This document shows, one piece after another, positions 7,152-14,669 of a stretch of 18,676 bases of DNA. This stretch comes from OMOG01 sp041485845. Lineage in GTDB: Bacteria; Acidobacteriota; Terriglobia; Bryobacterales; Bryobacteraceae. The notes beneath the pieces are model-generated. The model was not told the DNA's origin. It did no database searches and worked only from the letters and a program-made list of their open reading frames with translations. A program made the position numbers and the translations under genes. How positions within the stretch are numbered: the first letter of the stretch is position 1; every line of letters begins with the position of its first letter. Where the stretch lies: NCBI GenBank assembly GCA_041485845.1, contig JBGPKH010000097.1, forward strand, positions 1 through 18,676, written 5' to 3'.

Positions 7152-9341
7152 CTACCGCAGGACTCTGTACAGATTGCTGTAATCGTCGGTCCACATCCGA
7201 AGCCCCGCAACCACCTGGATCGCCCGTGCGGCGGCGACGATCTCCGGCAGATCGAAGAACCCCGGACGCGAAGTCACCAGCACCCAATCCGATGCCGATT
7301 CGTTCTTCTCGCGATCTCCCCTATACGCGACCATCATCGCCCGCTTCCGATTCTCCACTGCCCCCATGGCGACGACCGGACCGAGCGAGAGATACCTGCT
7401 CGATACATGCACCGCCAGTACGCCATCCGGCTTCAGATGGCGCCAGTACAACCGGAAAGCTTCGCGGGTGAGCAGATGTACCGGTATGGTGTCACCGGAG
7501 AATGCGTCCACCGCGAGCATATCGAACTGCCGGCTCGGCTCGTGTTCGAGGGAGAGCCGCGCATCGCCGGGAATCATGCCGGACGGCGCCGCGCAATTGC
7601 GCAGAAACGTGAATTCCGATTGCGCGATCTTTGCTACGATCGGATTGATCTCGTAGAAGTAATAACGATCGTCTGGCCGGGCGTACGCAGCGAGAGTGCC
7701 GGCCCCCAGCCCGATCACTCCAACGTGGATCGCTCCTTCGGTCATGAGAGCCTGAATCGCCAGGCCAACGCCCGATTGGCGAGCGTAGTAAGTCGTCGGG
7801 TGACCCGCGTACTGTGGCGACAGGAACTGCTCCCCGTGCTCGATAGCGCCGTGCCGTAACACGCGCACCGGTCCCATGTTGCCGCTGGATGGCTGATCGT
7901 AGACGGCCAGCGCGCCGTAGAAATTGCGCGCCAGCACACGCGAGTGGGCCATGGATCGCGTGGTGTCCTGCGCCAGGTAACCGGCAATACCCGCCGTAAG
8001 CCCCACCGCCATGGTGTAGAGCGCCACGCTCTCATTCCCACGGCTCACCCGGAATACACACACTGCAAGCAGGCCGGCGCCCACAATCGCGATCGCTCCA
8101 TACCTCGCCATCAGCAGCTCGCAGTAGGCAATGAGGAGTCCCATCAGGGTCAGGATCTTCGGTTTTCCGGGCAGTTGGCCCGGCCGCAACAAATATACCA
8201 GCAGGCAGCCGGCCAGCGACAGGACAATCATCGGGTCGTACAGAGCATTGAAGAGGTATGGGGCGGCGATGCCGGCAAACACGCCGCCGACCGCCCCGCC
8301 GGCGGAAACCATCAGGTAGAACGTTGTCAGATAGGCGGGCGCAGGGCGCCGCCGGGCCAGTTCGCCGTGGCAGATCATGAAAAGTACGAACACCGTTGCG
8401 CCAATGACCGCTATCGCCAGCTTGGGTTCAGGGATATTATCGTTGCCCGAGATGGCATACGCCATTACCGGCATCGAAGCGGCGCCGAGCGCTGCGAAAA
8501 GGGAGCGGTGATACCATCGATCGCGGTCGAAGCAGAGGATCAAACTCAGCAGGTAAAGGCTCAGCGGTACGACCCAGAGGAACGGCATGGCGGCGATGTT
8601 CTGGGTCAGATGATTCGTAATCGCAAGCAGCAATGCCGATGCGCAGGCCGCGAGCGCCATCCACAGGAGGCGCTCCGCCAAGCTGGGCGGCGCAACGGTA
8701 TCCGTACCCCTGTCCGCGGGCCTGGCATTCGCTCCGCGCAGTGCGGCGGTTACGCACACGGCGACGAATCCGCAGTAGCAGATCGACCACATCCAAGCCT
8801 GCTGGCGACTGGTCAGGTGAGGCTCGACCAGCACGGGATAGCTCAACAATCCGATCATGGATCCGGCGTTGGAGAGCGCAAACAAGCGATACGGTATCGC
8901 GCCGCCATTGGAACGGGAGCGCCAGGACTGCAGCAGCGGGCTCGTGGAAGAAAGCAGGAAATACGGCAGTCCGACGGTCGCGGCAAGCAGTCCGAGGATG
9001 CGCGGCAGCGGATCGTCCGCCGGGCCCGGCTTCCAGCGGTCTGCGGGTAGAATCGGCAGCGCAAGCAAGCTGAGCCCGAGCAAGCCCAGGCAAATGAATT
9101 TCTGCCGTGTAGCCGTCAGCCGGCTAAGCCAATGCGCCCAGGCATATCCGCCGAGCAGCGCCACCTGGAAAAAGAGCATACACGACGCCCACACCGCGGC
9201 CGCTCCGCCAAACCACGGCAGGATCGATTTTGCGATCAGCGGCTGCACCTGAAACAGCAGAAACGCGCCGAGCAGAATCGCCACCCCGAACAGTATCCCG
9301 GATTCCGATGACGAGCGCCTCGACATGACATGCCCGGTCAT
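7152..9341 (-). CDS. Polytopic membrane protein with spermidine-synthase-like SAM-fold domain
   Basis: 729 aa. Residues about 15-460 are a run of hydrophobic segments beginning FQVQPLIAKSILPWFGG, characteristic of the fused MFS-like/spermidine synthase family. The C-terminal 470-729 is a Rossmann methyltransferase/aminopropyltransferase fold: GLGAGTLAAY at 544-553, acidic E564 for the nucleoside ribose, D593, and DAFSGD at 612-617 where spermidine synthase carries its catalytic Asp; WTDDYSNL near the end is a family signature. The reaction is not established for this membrane-fused family, and no polyamine pathway gene is nearby. Its ATG overlaps the stop of the upstream gene (ATGA, 9338-9341), so translation is probably coupled. 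A methyltransferase-like role is an alternative. Confidence 0.85.
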   Translation of the reverse strand: MTGHVMSRRSSSESGILFGVAILLGAFLLFQVQPLIAKSILPWFGGAAAVWASCMLFFQVALLGGYAWAHWLSRLTATRQKFICLGLLGLSLLALPILPADRWKPGPADDPLPRILGLLAATVGLPYFLLSSTSPLLQSWRSRSNGGAIPYRLFALSNAGSMIGLLSYPVLVEPHLTSRQQAWMWSICYCGFVAVCVTAALRGANARPADRGTDTVAPPSLAERLLWMALAACASALLLAITNHLTQNIAAMPFLWVVPLSLYLLSLILCFDRDRWYHRSLFAALGAASMPVMAYAISGNDNIPEPKLAIAVIGATVFVLFMICHGELARRRPAPAYLTTFYLMVSAGGAVGGVFAGIAAPYLFNALYDPMIVLSLAGCLLVYLLRPGQLPGKPKILTLMGLLIAYCELLMARYGAIAIVGAGLLAVCVFRVSRGNESVALYTMAVGLTAGIAGYLAQDTTRSMAHSRVLARNFYGALAVYDQPSSGNMGPVRVLRHGAIEHGEQFLSPQYAGHPTTYYARQSGVGLAIQALMTEGAIHVGVIGLGAGTLAAYARPDDRYYFYEINPIVAKIAQSEFTFLRNCAAPSGMIPGDARLSLEHEPSRQFDMLAVDAFSGDTIPVHLLTREAFRLYWRHLKPDGVLAVHVSSRYLSLGPVVAMGAVENRKRAMMVAYRGDREKNESASDWVLVTSRPGFFDLPEIVAAARAIQVVAGLRMWTDDYSNLYRVLR

Positions 9342-11311
9342 GGCGTCTGGTTCGGGCAGGAAAGCTGCAGGAAGTAGTCCTGCTTGTGCGCCCGGGCGGC
9401 GCCGGCACAGAGATCTCTGCGGACGATTTCGCAGGACGGATTGAGCGCGGGTCCGTTGGGTCCAGGCACAATCGCGCAGCCTTTCGTGTCGACGCCACTG
9501 CGATACACCGCCAGCAGATCTCTCCTGAGCGCCGGATCGGACGTCGCAAACATCCCTTCGGCCAAAGCTATGGCAGCTTCTTCGCCGCGTTTCTGGGCGA
9601 GGTACGCATCGGCGATCTCACCGTATGCTTCCGTGTTGGACGGATTGATCGTTCGCGCCTGCATTGCCGGCGGGAGAGCCCGCTCTGCCTCGCCCAGGCG
9701 GAGGTAAGCGGATGCGAGGATTCGGTAGCCTACCGCCGCGGTTGGAGGAACGGGCGCCGTCATTCCGTGCCGGCGATCGTATGCCGCGCGCATGGCCGCT
9801 TCGATGGCGATCGACCGAAGCGCAATTTGCGCCGCCCGTTCATATTGCGCGCGTCGATCGGCTGGCCGCGAAAGGTCGCCTTTGGCAAGGTGCCAGGCGG
9901 CTGCCAGGCTCCAGGGCTCAGGCGTGTTGACATCGTTCGGCAGCCCATCGAGGATCGCGATGCTTTTGTCGCCTTCGGCCAGGACGCGGTCAATATTGGA
10001 ATGGCTTGGGTCGGACTGGAAGAGCGATGCGGCCAGCAAGCGATGAACTTTGAAACTGCGGGGACTCGTCTTGACACTCGCCGCCGCCATCGTGAGGTCG
10101 TCCTTCCAATCCAGGTTGCGCACCCAGGTCCGCACGCCGAATCCGATGGCGATCAAACCCAGCAGAGTAGCCGTGAGGCGTGCGCGCGGCCATGCGGCGT
10201 CAATTGCCAATACAATACAGGCCACCAGTCCTGCCGAAGGCAGATATAGAAAGCGCTCGGCCATGATCGTCCCGACTGGAAAAATCAGGTTCGAGGTGGG
10301 CAGGAAGTTGAGAAACGCAAAGCAGGCGAAGAAGAAAGCGGTCCGGTTGCGTCGCCAAAGGACCACCACTAGAGCCAGCACGGCGGCGATGGCAATCCAG
10401 GCGATCCAGTCCTTGAGGCTGCCGTGGGCCAGCGGGATCTCGGAATACGAATAATCGGCGGAAAGTTTCAACGGCCAAATCGTAAGCCACAAATAGCGCG
10501 AGAGAACTTTGAGTGCGGTCAGCCGCCCCGTCCAGAAATCCGCGCCGGCGATGGGGTTGTCGACCAAGGGAAATTCAGCCGGCAACGATGCAGCCAGAAC
10601 CGCCGAACGTTGCCAGAGCATCGCCGCGATGGGCGGCAGCGTGGCGGCACACCCCCAGAGAAGCGCGGAACGTTTCTTCCACCACACGATTTCATGGGCG
10701 GCAATCACGCCCGGGAGAATTACCGCGCTTTCCTTGGAAAAAGCCCCCGCGGCGGTCACCGCGGCCAGTCCCAGCAGGCACGCGGCGCGGCGCCAACCGC
10801 GTGTCTCGGCACTCTTCAAGTAGAGGAGAAATCCACTCAGAACAGCCATGGCGGCCAGCAGATCCGAACGGCCGGCGATGTTGGTCACGGATTCCGTCAA
10901 CACGGGATCGACAGCCCATACGCCCGCGATGGACAGTGCCGTCCAAAACCGGCGCGCCAGACGCAGCGCCAGCGCAAAGACCAGCCATACGTTTCCCAGG
11001 TGCAGCAGGAGATTGACCAGGTGATATCCCGCCGGGCGGGTTTGGTTTCCGAGAATCGCGTAGTTGAACAAATACGAGAGCGTTGTCAGCGGACGGTACA
11101 GCCCCGACTCGCCGTTCGGCCACCAATATGTATGTTGCAGGATATCCCCGATCGTTTGGGCATTGGCCTGGTGTAGGCGCGGGTCTCCGAGAATGAGCAG
11201 TTGATTATCGAGGGCGAATCCCGCGGTGAAGGAATCGGAGAACGCCAGCAGCGCGAGCACACCAAGCGCCAGACCGGCCAGCAGGAGGGACTGCCGCGGC
11301 GCGAGTCTCAT
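9338..11311 (-). CDS. TMTC-like GT-C glycosyltransferase with DUF1736 region and C-terminal TPRs
   Basis: 657-aa polytopic inner-membrane protein. After the first membrane segment the periplasmic loop carries D35-N36 (FALDNQ) in the position of the GT-C acidic pair, followed by SGLYRPLTTLSYLFNYA at 69-85 and a conserved VLTESVTNIAGRSDLLA stretch at 137-153. The region near 245-310 (AEFPLVDNP, then KVLSRYLWLTIWP) matches the DUF1736 region of TMTC O-mannosyltransferases. MAERFLYLPSAG at 350-361 is another family block. TPR-like helices occupy about 525-590, and the tail has cysteines at 612, 627, 635 and 652. Eukaryotic TMTCs mannosylate exported beta-sandwich proteins from a lipid-linked donor; donor and acceptor here are unknown. 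ATG 11311 overlaps the upstream stop (ATGA). Confidence 0.82.
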   Translation of the reverse strand: MRLAPRQSLLLAGLALGVLALLAFSDSFTAGFALDNQLLILGDPRLHQANAQTIGDILQHTYWWPNGESGLYRPLTTLSYLFNYAILGNQTRPAGYHLVNLLLHLGNVWLVFALALRLARRFWTALSIAGVWAVDPVLTESVTNIAGRSDLLAAMAVLSGFLLYLKSAETRGWRRAACLLGLAAVTAAGAFSKESAVILPGVIAAHEIVWWKKRSALLWGCAATLPPIAAMLWQRSAVLAASLPAEFPLVDNPIAGADFWTGRLTALKVLSRYLWLTIWPLKLSADYSYSEIPLAHGSLKDWIAWIAIAAVLALVVVLWRRNRTAFFFACFAFLNFLPTSNLIFPVGTIMAERFLYLPSAGLVACIVLAIDAAWPRARLTATLLGLIAIGFGVRTWVRNLDWKDDLTMAAASVKTSPRSFKVHRLLAASLFQSDPSHSNIDRVLAEGDKSIAILDGLPNDVNTPEPWSLAAAWHLAKGDLSRPADRRAQYERAAQIALRSIAIEAAMRAAYDRRHGMTAPVPPTAAVGYRILASAYLRLGEAERALPPAMQARTINPSNTEAYGEIADAYLAQKRGEEAAIALAEGMFATSDPALRRDLLAVYRSGVDTKGCAIVPGPNGPALNPSCEIVRRDLCAGAARAHKQDYFLQLSCPNQTP

Positions 11312-13287
11312 TTCGAACCCGAACGAGCCCTGCTCCTGCCGCTTGGCTTGCCCCAGAAGATGAACGTGCCCCTGTCCGCCGAGGTAACGATATCGACCGC
11401 GCCATCGCCGTTCAGGTCCACCGCCAGAACCGCATTACCGGCCCCGGAGCGGTTGTGGATCAGATCCGGCGCGAACTCCGCTCCTCCCGGCGCCTTAGGG
11501 TTGCGAACGGTTCTGTACCAATACAGCACCGGCGGGCCGTAGGCGTCCGGATCCGTATAATCATCGAGGTGCGACCAGTACCGCTTGCCCACGATAAAAT
11601 CCGGTATTCCGTCCCCATCCACATCCGCGAATGCGGACCCGTGCATTTCCGAAATGGTCACACCGCCCGCGTTCCTGGTCCAAAAGTCATCGGAAATCAT
11701 GTGCTGCACGAATGAAATCTTGCCCGCTCCATCGCGCTTTTGCTCGAACCAGGCAAGTCCGAAGCCGTGCGCCTGCAGGACCGTCACCACGTCATTCAGA
11801 CCGTCGCCATTCACGTCATACACGGCCATTTCGGCCCCGCCCGGAGACGCATGACCGGTCCAGCGGCCGAAAGCCTCGGGATGATAGGTCCATAGCTCCT
11901 GCTTGCTGCCGGCTGTGGGTTGCTCCAGGGGCTGCTCCCACCATCCGTAGGTATCCACAATATCCATCCGCCGGTCGCCGTTGATATCTCCGACCCCCAA
12001 GCCGTGTCCGGCGCCCCACGGACCTTGCCCGGAAATCGTGTGGACCATCCACGGCCCCGTCGGATTAGCGGGATCAGGCTTGGCATAGCGCAGGTATCCT
12101 CCGCCTCCATAGACAAATTCGGGCTTCCCGTCGCCGTCGACATCCTTCAGCAGCGAGACTTCCTTGTTCACCTGTGGGACCACGTCATATTTGTCCCAGC
12201 GGCGGTTCTCTCCTCTGGGGTTGACATACAGGTGCAGTGGCTGTCCGATCGCGCCCATGTCCAGAACGTCGGGCCATCCGTCGCCGGTGAAGTCATAGGC
12301 GAAGGTCTGCATGCTGTCGTTCGGGTATTCGGTCGAGGGATTAACCGTCCGGGCGAGGTAAATCTCCCTTCTGACGGTGTAATCCGGTCCCAAATAGTAA
12401 TAGGGACCGGCGGCCACATCGAGGATGCCGTCGTGGTTGATATCGGCGGCCGCGGCCCCCCAGGAATAGTAGAAATCGTCGATGCGCTGCATCCGAAAGC
12501 GACTGGAGACCTGCTCCTGTGGAAGCACTTTGGCGCTGAGATCTTTGTAGGCGACATCCTTGAATCGCACTTCGCCCGGCCCTCCGGCGTAGAGCGCGAT
12601 AGGCCCATAGCGCCCGAATTCCTCTTCCGCCACGCCGCCCATGTTTCCGCTGCCGCCGTCGTTGAGAAATGGCCTGATGATGTTGGCATCGAGAAGGATC
12701 TCGATCTGATTCCATTCGCCCGGGCGATAACCGCCCTGGGGCTGGACAATCGGCAGCGTCACTCCCGGCGGGAGGTTGCCGCGGCCGCCGGCGCCACGGC
12801 CCGCTCCGCCGCGGCCCGATCCTCGGCCGGCAGCACCTTCAATGACAGGCGGAGCGGCGCGCACCTGACCGCCGCCGGGACGGAGCCTCTCGCGGGAAAG
12901 TTCCTGCCCCTGCGCGTCCAACGTGACGCGGTAAGCCGCCACGTCGCCCTCGGTCAGAGACATGTACACGCCCTTCATGCCCTGGGGAGTCTTCTCGGCG
13001 CGGAGCAGCACGCCGGCCTTGCACCCGCCGGTACAGCGGAAGGAGGCGAAGAATCCGGTGTCCTGAAAAGACTTATCCAGGATCAGCCACCCGCCGCCCT
13101 GTCCGCCGTTCCCAACGATCTCGCCGTTTTCCGCGCGCCATTGCGCCTGTCCCAGCGAGTGCCACCCGGCAAGGCTCGAACCTCGGAAGGTCGAGTCCGG
13201 AACGAAAACGGCCGGAGCCGTGGCGACAGCCGCGGAAATCACGATGGCCGCAATTGCGGCGATCCAATAAAAGCGTTTATTTGACAC
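11308..13287 (-). CDS. Exported DUF1080-like plus VCBS/FG-GAP repeat protein
   Basis: 659 aa, first large gene of the operon. A signal segment covers residues about 6-27. Residues about 30-250 resemble the DUF1080/3-keto-disaccharide hydrolase concanavalin-like fold (FRGSSLAGWHSLG, GGWLILDKSFQDTGFFASF, GEWNQIEILL), interrupted by a Gly/Arg tract at 150-172. Residues about 275-645 are VCBS/FG-GAP repeats with seven calcium-loop motifs of the form DxxxDGxxD starting at D282, D332, D382, D434, D491, D555 and D624; the fourth (DINGDRRMD) has lost the Gly. A beta-propeller that binds calcium is the likely shape. GTG 13287 was chosen for its SD at 13293-13297. GTG 13299 is in frame but has no SD. 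Catalysis versus carbohydrate binding cannot be decided. Confidence 0.82.
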   Translation of the reverse strand: MSNKRFYWIAAIAAIVISAAVATAPAVFVPDSTFRGSSLAGWHSLGQAQWRAENGEIVGNGGQGGGWLILDKSFQDTGFFASFRCTGGCKAGVLLRAEKTPQGMKGVYMSLTEGDVAAYRVTLDAQGQELSRERLRPGGGQVRAAPPVIEGAAGRGSGRGGAGRGAGGRGNLPPGVTLPIVQPQGGYRPGEWNQIEILLDANIIRPFLNDGGSGNMGGVAEEEFGRYGPIALYAGGPGEVRFKDVAYKDLSAKVLPQEQVSSRFRMQRIDDFYYSWGAAAADINHDGILDVAAGPYYYLGPDYTVRREIYLARTVNPSTEYPNDSMQTFAYDFTGDGWPDVLDMGAIGQPLHLYVNPRGENRRWDKYDVVPQVNKEVSLLKDVDGDGKPEFVYGGGGYLRYAKPDPANPTGPWMVHTISGQGPWGAGHGLGVGDINGDRRMDIVDTYGWWEQPLEQPTAGSKQELWTYHPEAFGRWTGHASPGGAEMAVYDVNGDGLNDVVTVLQAHGFGLAWFEQKRDGAGKISFVQHMISDDFWTRNAGGVTISEMHGSAFADVDGDGIPDFIVGKRYWSHLDDYTDPDAYGPPVLYWYRTVRNPKAPGGAEFAPDLIHNRSGAGNAVLAVDLNGDGAVDIVTSADRGTFIFWGKPSGRSRARSGSK

Positions 13288-13292
13288 AGCAT

Positions 13293-13297
13293 CCCTC
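13293..13297 (-). promoter_or_regulatory. Ribosome binding site that decides the VCBS gene start
   Basis: On the minus strand the sequence reads GAGGG, five bases, then GTG at 13287. The only other in-frame start, GTG 13299, lies just upstream of this GAGGG and has no purine-rich stretch before it. Confidence 0.55.
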
Positions 13298-13300
13298 ACT

Positions 13301-13447
13301 TCAGAGAACCCAGGCAGGCGCGATGTCCGCGATGTTCTGCCCGGTCAGCCTGCCCTGAAACGACGGCATCGGGCCTTTGTCGGGGATCGCGGCCGCCCGC
13401 GGCTGCGGGACGGACACCGGTAACACCGTCCACACCCTCATTTGCAT
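13301..13447 (-). other. 48-codon leader ORF or cytochrome-c-like relic ahead of the operon
   Basis: An ATG at 13447 (with a second ATG at 13441) opens a 48-codon frame whose stop (13303-13301) is one base before the alternative GTG 13299 of the VCBS gene. GGCGGG lies two bases before the first ATG and eight before the second, and the operon promoter is about 30 bp upstream, so it would be transcribed and could be translated. The C-terminal half, GPMPSFQGRLTGQNIADI, resembles the last helix region of class I cytochrome c domains (the axial Met segment), but there is no CxxCH. It is either a leader peptide coupled to the operon or the remains of a deleted cytochrome gene. Confidence 0.4.
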
Positions 13448-13465
13448 TTCCCGCCTAACGGCACA

Positions 13466-13480
13466 TCCGATTGAATCGGA
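13466..13480. promoter_or_regulatory. Perfect 15-bp palindrome at the predicted transcription start (candidate operator)
   Basis: TCCGATTGAATCGGA is a 7-1-7 inverted repeat. The -10 box of the leftward promoter lies at 13484-13489, so the palindrome covers positions of about -2 to +12 of the transcript, a normal place for a repressor site. No regulator gene is in the window. Confidence 0.45.
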
Positions 13481-13483
13481 GCG

Positions 13484-13513
13484 AGAATACACCCCCCGCG
13501 TGGCCGGTGTCAA
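13484..13513 (-). promoter_or_regulatory. Sigma70-like promoter of the four-gene operon
   Basis: On the minus strand a perfect TTGACA (13513-13508) is followed by 18 bp and TATTCT (13489-13484, 4 of 6 to consensus). Transcription would start near 13477 and run through the leader ORF into the VCBS gene. No comparably good promoter was seen inside the operon. Confidence 0.55.
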
Positions 13514-13595
13514 GAGTGCGTGGGTGCGTTGCGTGCGTGCGAATTTGCGCAGCGGATTGCCGAGCGCAATGACGCGAGCCATTTGTTTGGCCGTC

Positions 13596-13624
13596 TTGTG
13601 TAGGGCGTTTTGTGATGTCATAAT
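13596..13624 (+). promoter_or_regulatory. Candidate promoter of the DUF6807 gene, predicting a leaderless mRNA
   Basis: TTGTGT (13596-13601), 17 bp, then CATAAT (13619-13624; 5 of 6 to the -10 consensus). The start of transcription would fall at about 13631-13634, on or next to the ATG at 13634. This fits the lack of any purine-rich SD sequence before that ATG. Confidence 0.42.
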
Positions 13625-13633
13625 CCGGTGATT

Positions 13634-14581
13634 ATGCCCATCAGCCGTAGACTCTTCTTGGGGGCCGCCGCCGCCACCGCGATCCGCGCTCAAAAGAACG
13701 CTTACACTCTGGAGCCCGATCCGGCCGGTATGACGCTCAAGACCCCGGACGGGCGCACGGTATTCACGTACCTCACGCGCAAGCCGGAAAACATTCCGCT
13801 GGAAGGCAACAGCGCCTGCTGCTTTCATCCCTTGAACACGCCCTCCGGTGAGCGTGTCACCGACATCGCTCCCAGCGATCACCGCGATCATCGCGGCATG
13901 TTCTTTGCGTGGCAGAGCATGGATTTTCACCGCAAAGACGGCGTACTGCGCGGGGATTTCTGGGGTTGGGGACGCTTCGCTCCGACCGAGGGCCGCGCCA
14001 TCGTCAACCGCGATCTGCGTCTGGTGCGCTCCGATGCCGGATCCGCCGAAGTCGCCGTTCGCAATGACTGGACCATCCAGGGCGACAAAGTCCTGGATGA
14101 AACCACGACGGCCCGCGTACACGACCAAGGAGCCGCCCGCATTTTTGACATGGTCTTTCGCTTTTCCTCCGATGGCGAGGTAACGATCAACCAGGTCGCG
14201 TTCACGGGGCTTTGCGTGCGCTGCCGAAAGGACGGGCAAGCGTATTTTTCCGATCCGAACGGAAAGGTCTCGCTGCCCGATTCCAACGCCTTGAAGCCCG
14301 AAGCCAATTGGCCGTCCGCGGAGTGGTACAGCTATTCGATTGCCTTAAACAGCGGCAAGACGATTGCCGCCGCGGTGATCGATCATCCTGGCAATCCGCG
14401 CACCACCTGGCATGAACCCCGGTCGGTGGCATTCCTGAATCCCTGTATCGTGGCGACCCAACCGGTGAGCATTCCCGCGGGACAGCCGCTGACGTTGCGC
14501 TATCGCGTCGTGACTCACGACGGCGAGTTTCGTCCCGCCGTCCTGAACCGGCTCGCGGCCGAGTGGCGGGGCACGAAGTGA
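13634..14581 (+). CDS. Tat-exported DUF6807 (PmoA-like) family protein
   Basis: 315 aa. Residues 1-20 are a twin-arginine signal (SRRLFLG followed by an alanine-rich stretch), so it should be exported folded. The body matches the DUF6807 family, once labelled PmoA: SDHRDHRGMFFAW at 81-93 is its most conserved block, with RGDFWGWG shortly after and WHEPRSVAFLNP towards the C-terminus. The family is found beside sugar-degradation and oxidoreductase genes; its reaction is unknown to me, and the methane oxygenase label is probably a misnomer. ATG 13634 is preferred to GTG 13628 because it places the RR motif normally. It is divergent from the four-gene operon with about 350 bp between starts, and converges on the broken isomerase gene 88 bp away. 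Confidence 0.85.
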   Translation: MPISRRLFLGAAAATAIRAQKNAYTLEPDPAGMTLKTPDGRTVFTYLTRKPENIPLEGNSACCFHPLNTPSGERVTDIAPSDHRDHRGMFFAWQSMDFHRKDGVLRGDFWGWGRFAPTEGRAIVNRDLRLVRSDAGSAEVAVRNDWTIQGDKVLDETTTARVHDQGAARIFDMVFRFSSDGEVTINQVAFTGLCVRCRKDGQAYFSDPNGKVSLPDSNALKPEANWPSAEWYSYSIALNSGKTIAAAVIDHPGNPRTTWHEPRSVAFLNPCIVATQPVSIPAGQPLTLRYRVVTHDGEFRPAVLNRLAAEWRGTK

Positions 14582-14614
14582 CCATGTGCTTCAGGAGATG
14601 CTGCTGCCAATGGT

Positions 14615-14666
14615 GGTGGGGCGGTCTTGCCAGGCCAGGGCGCCGCGCGAGAGCGCCAGCCCCACC
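14615..14666. terminator. Structured convergent intergenic region, possible bidirectional stop
   Basis: GGTGGGGC at 14615-14622 pairs with GCCCCACC at 14659-14666, and inside the loop GGCGC (14639-14643) pairs with GCGCC (14653-14657). It sits between two converging genes. There is no T-tract on either strand, so an intrinsic terminator is only a possibility. Confidence 0.3.
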
Positions 14667-14669
14667 TCG

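Noticed and set aside
5793..7859. 688-codon open frame on the plus strand
   Set aside because: It is antisense to the cytochrome-TPR and spermidine-synthase-like genes, whose motifs are clear. The translation is Arg/Pro-rich with no recognisable domain, as expected for a high-GC shadow frame.
7944..9050. 368-codon open frame on the plus strand
   Set aside because: It is antisense to the membrane part of the spermidine-synthase-like gene, has no hydrophobic or domain pattern and no SD.
11920..13284. 454-codon open frame on the plus strand
   Set aside because: It lies fully opposite the VCBS protein, whose seven calcium motifs prove the minus strand is coding.
13442..14239. Upstream part of a 312-codon minus-strand frame ending at 13301
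   Set aside because: It is mostly a shadow of the DUF6807 gene. Only the last 48 codons, after the operon promoter, are kept as a possible leader ORF.
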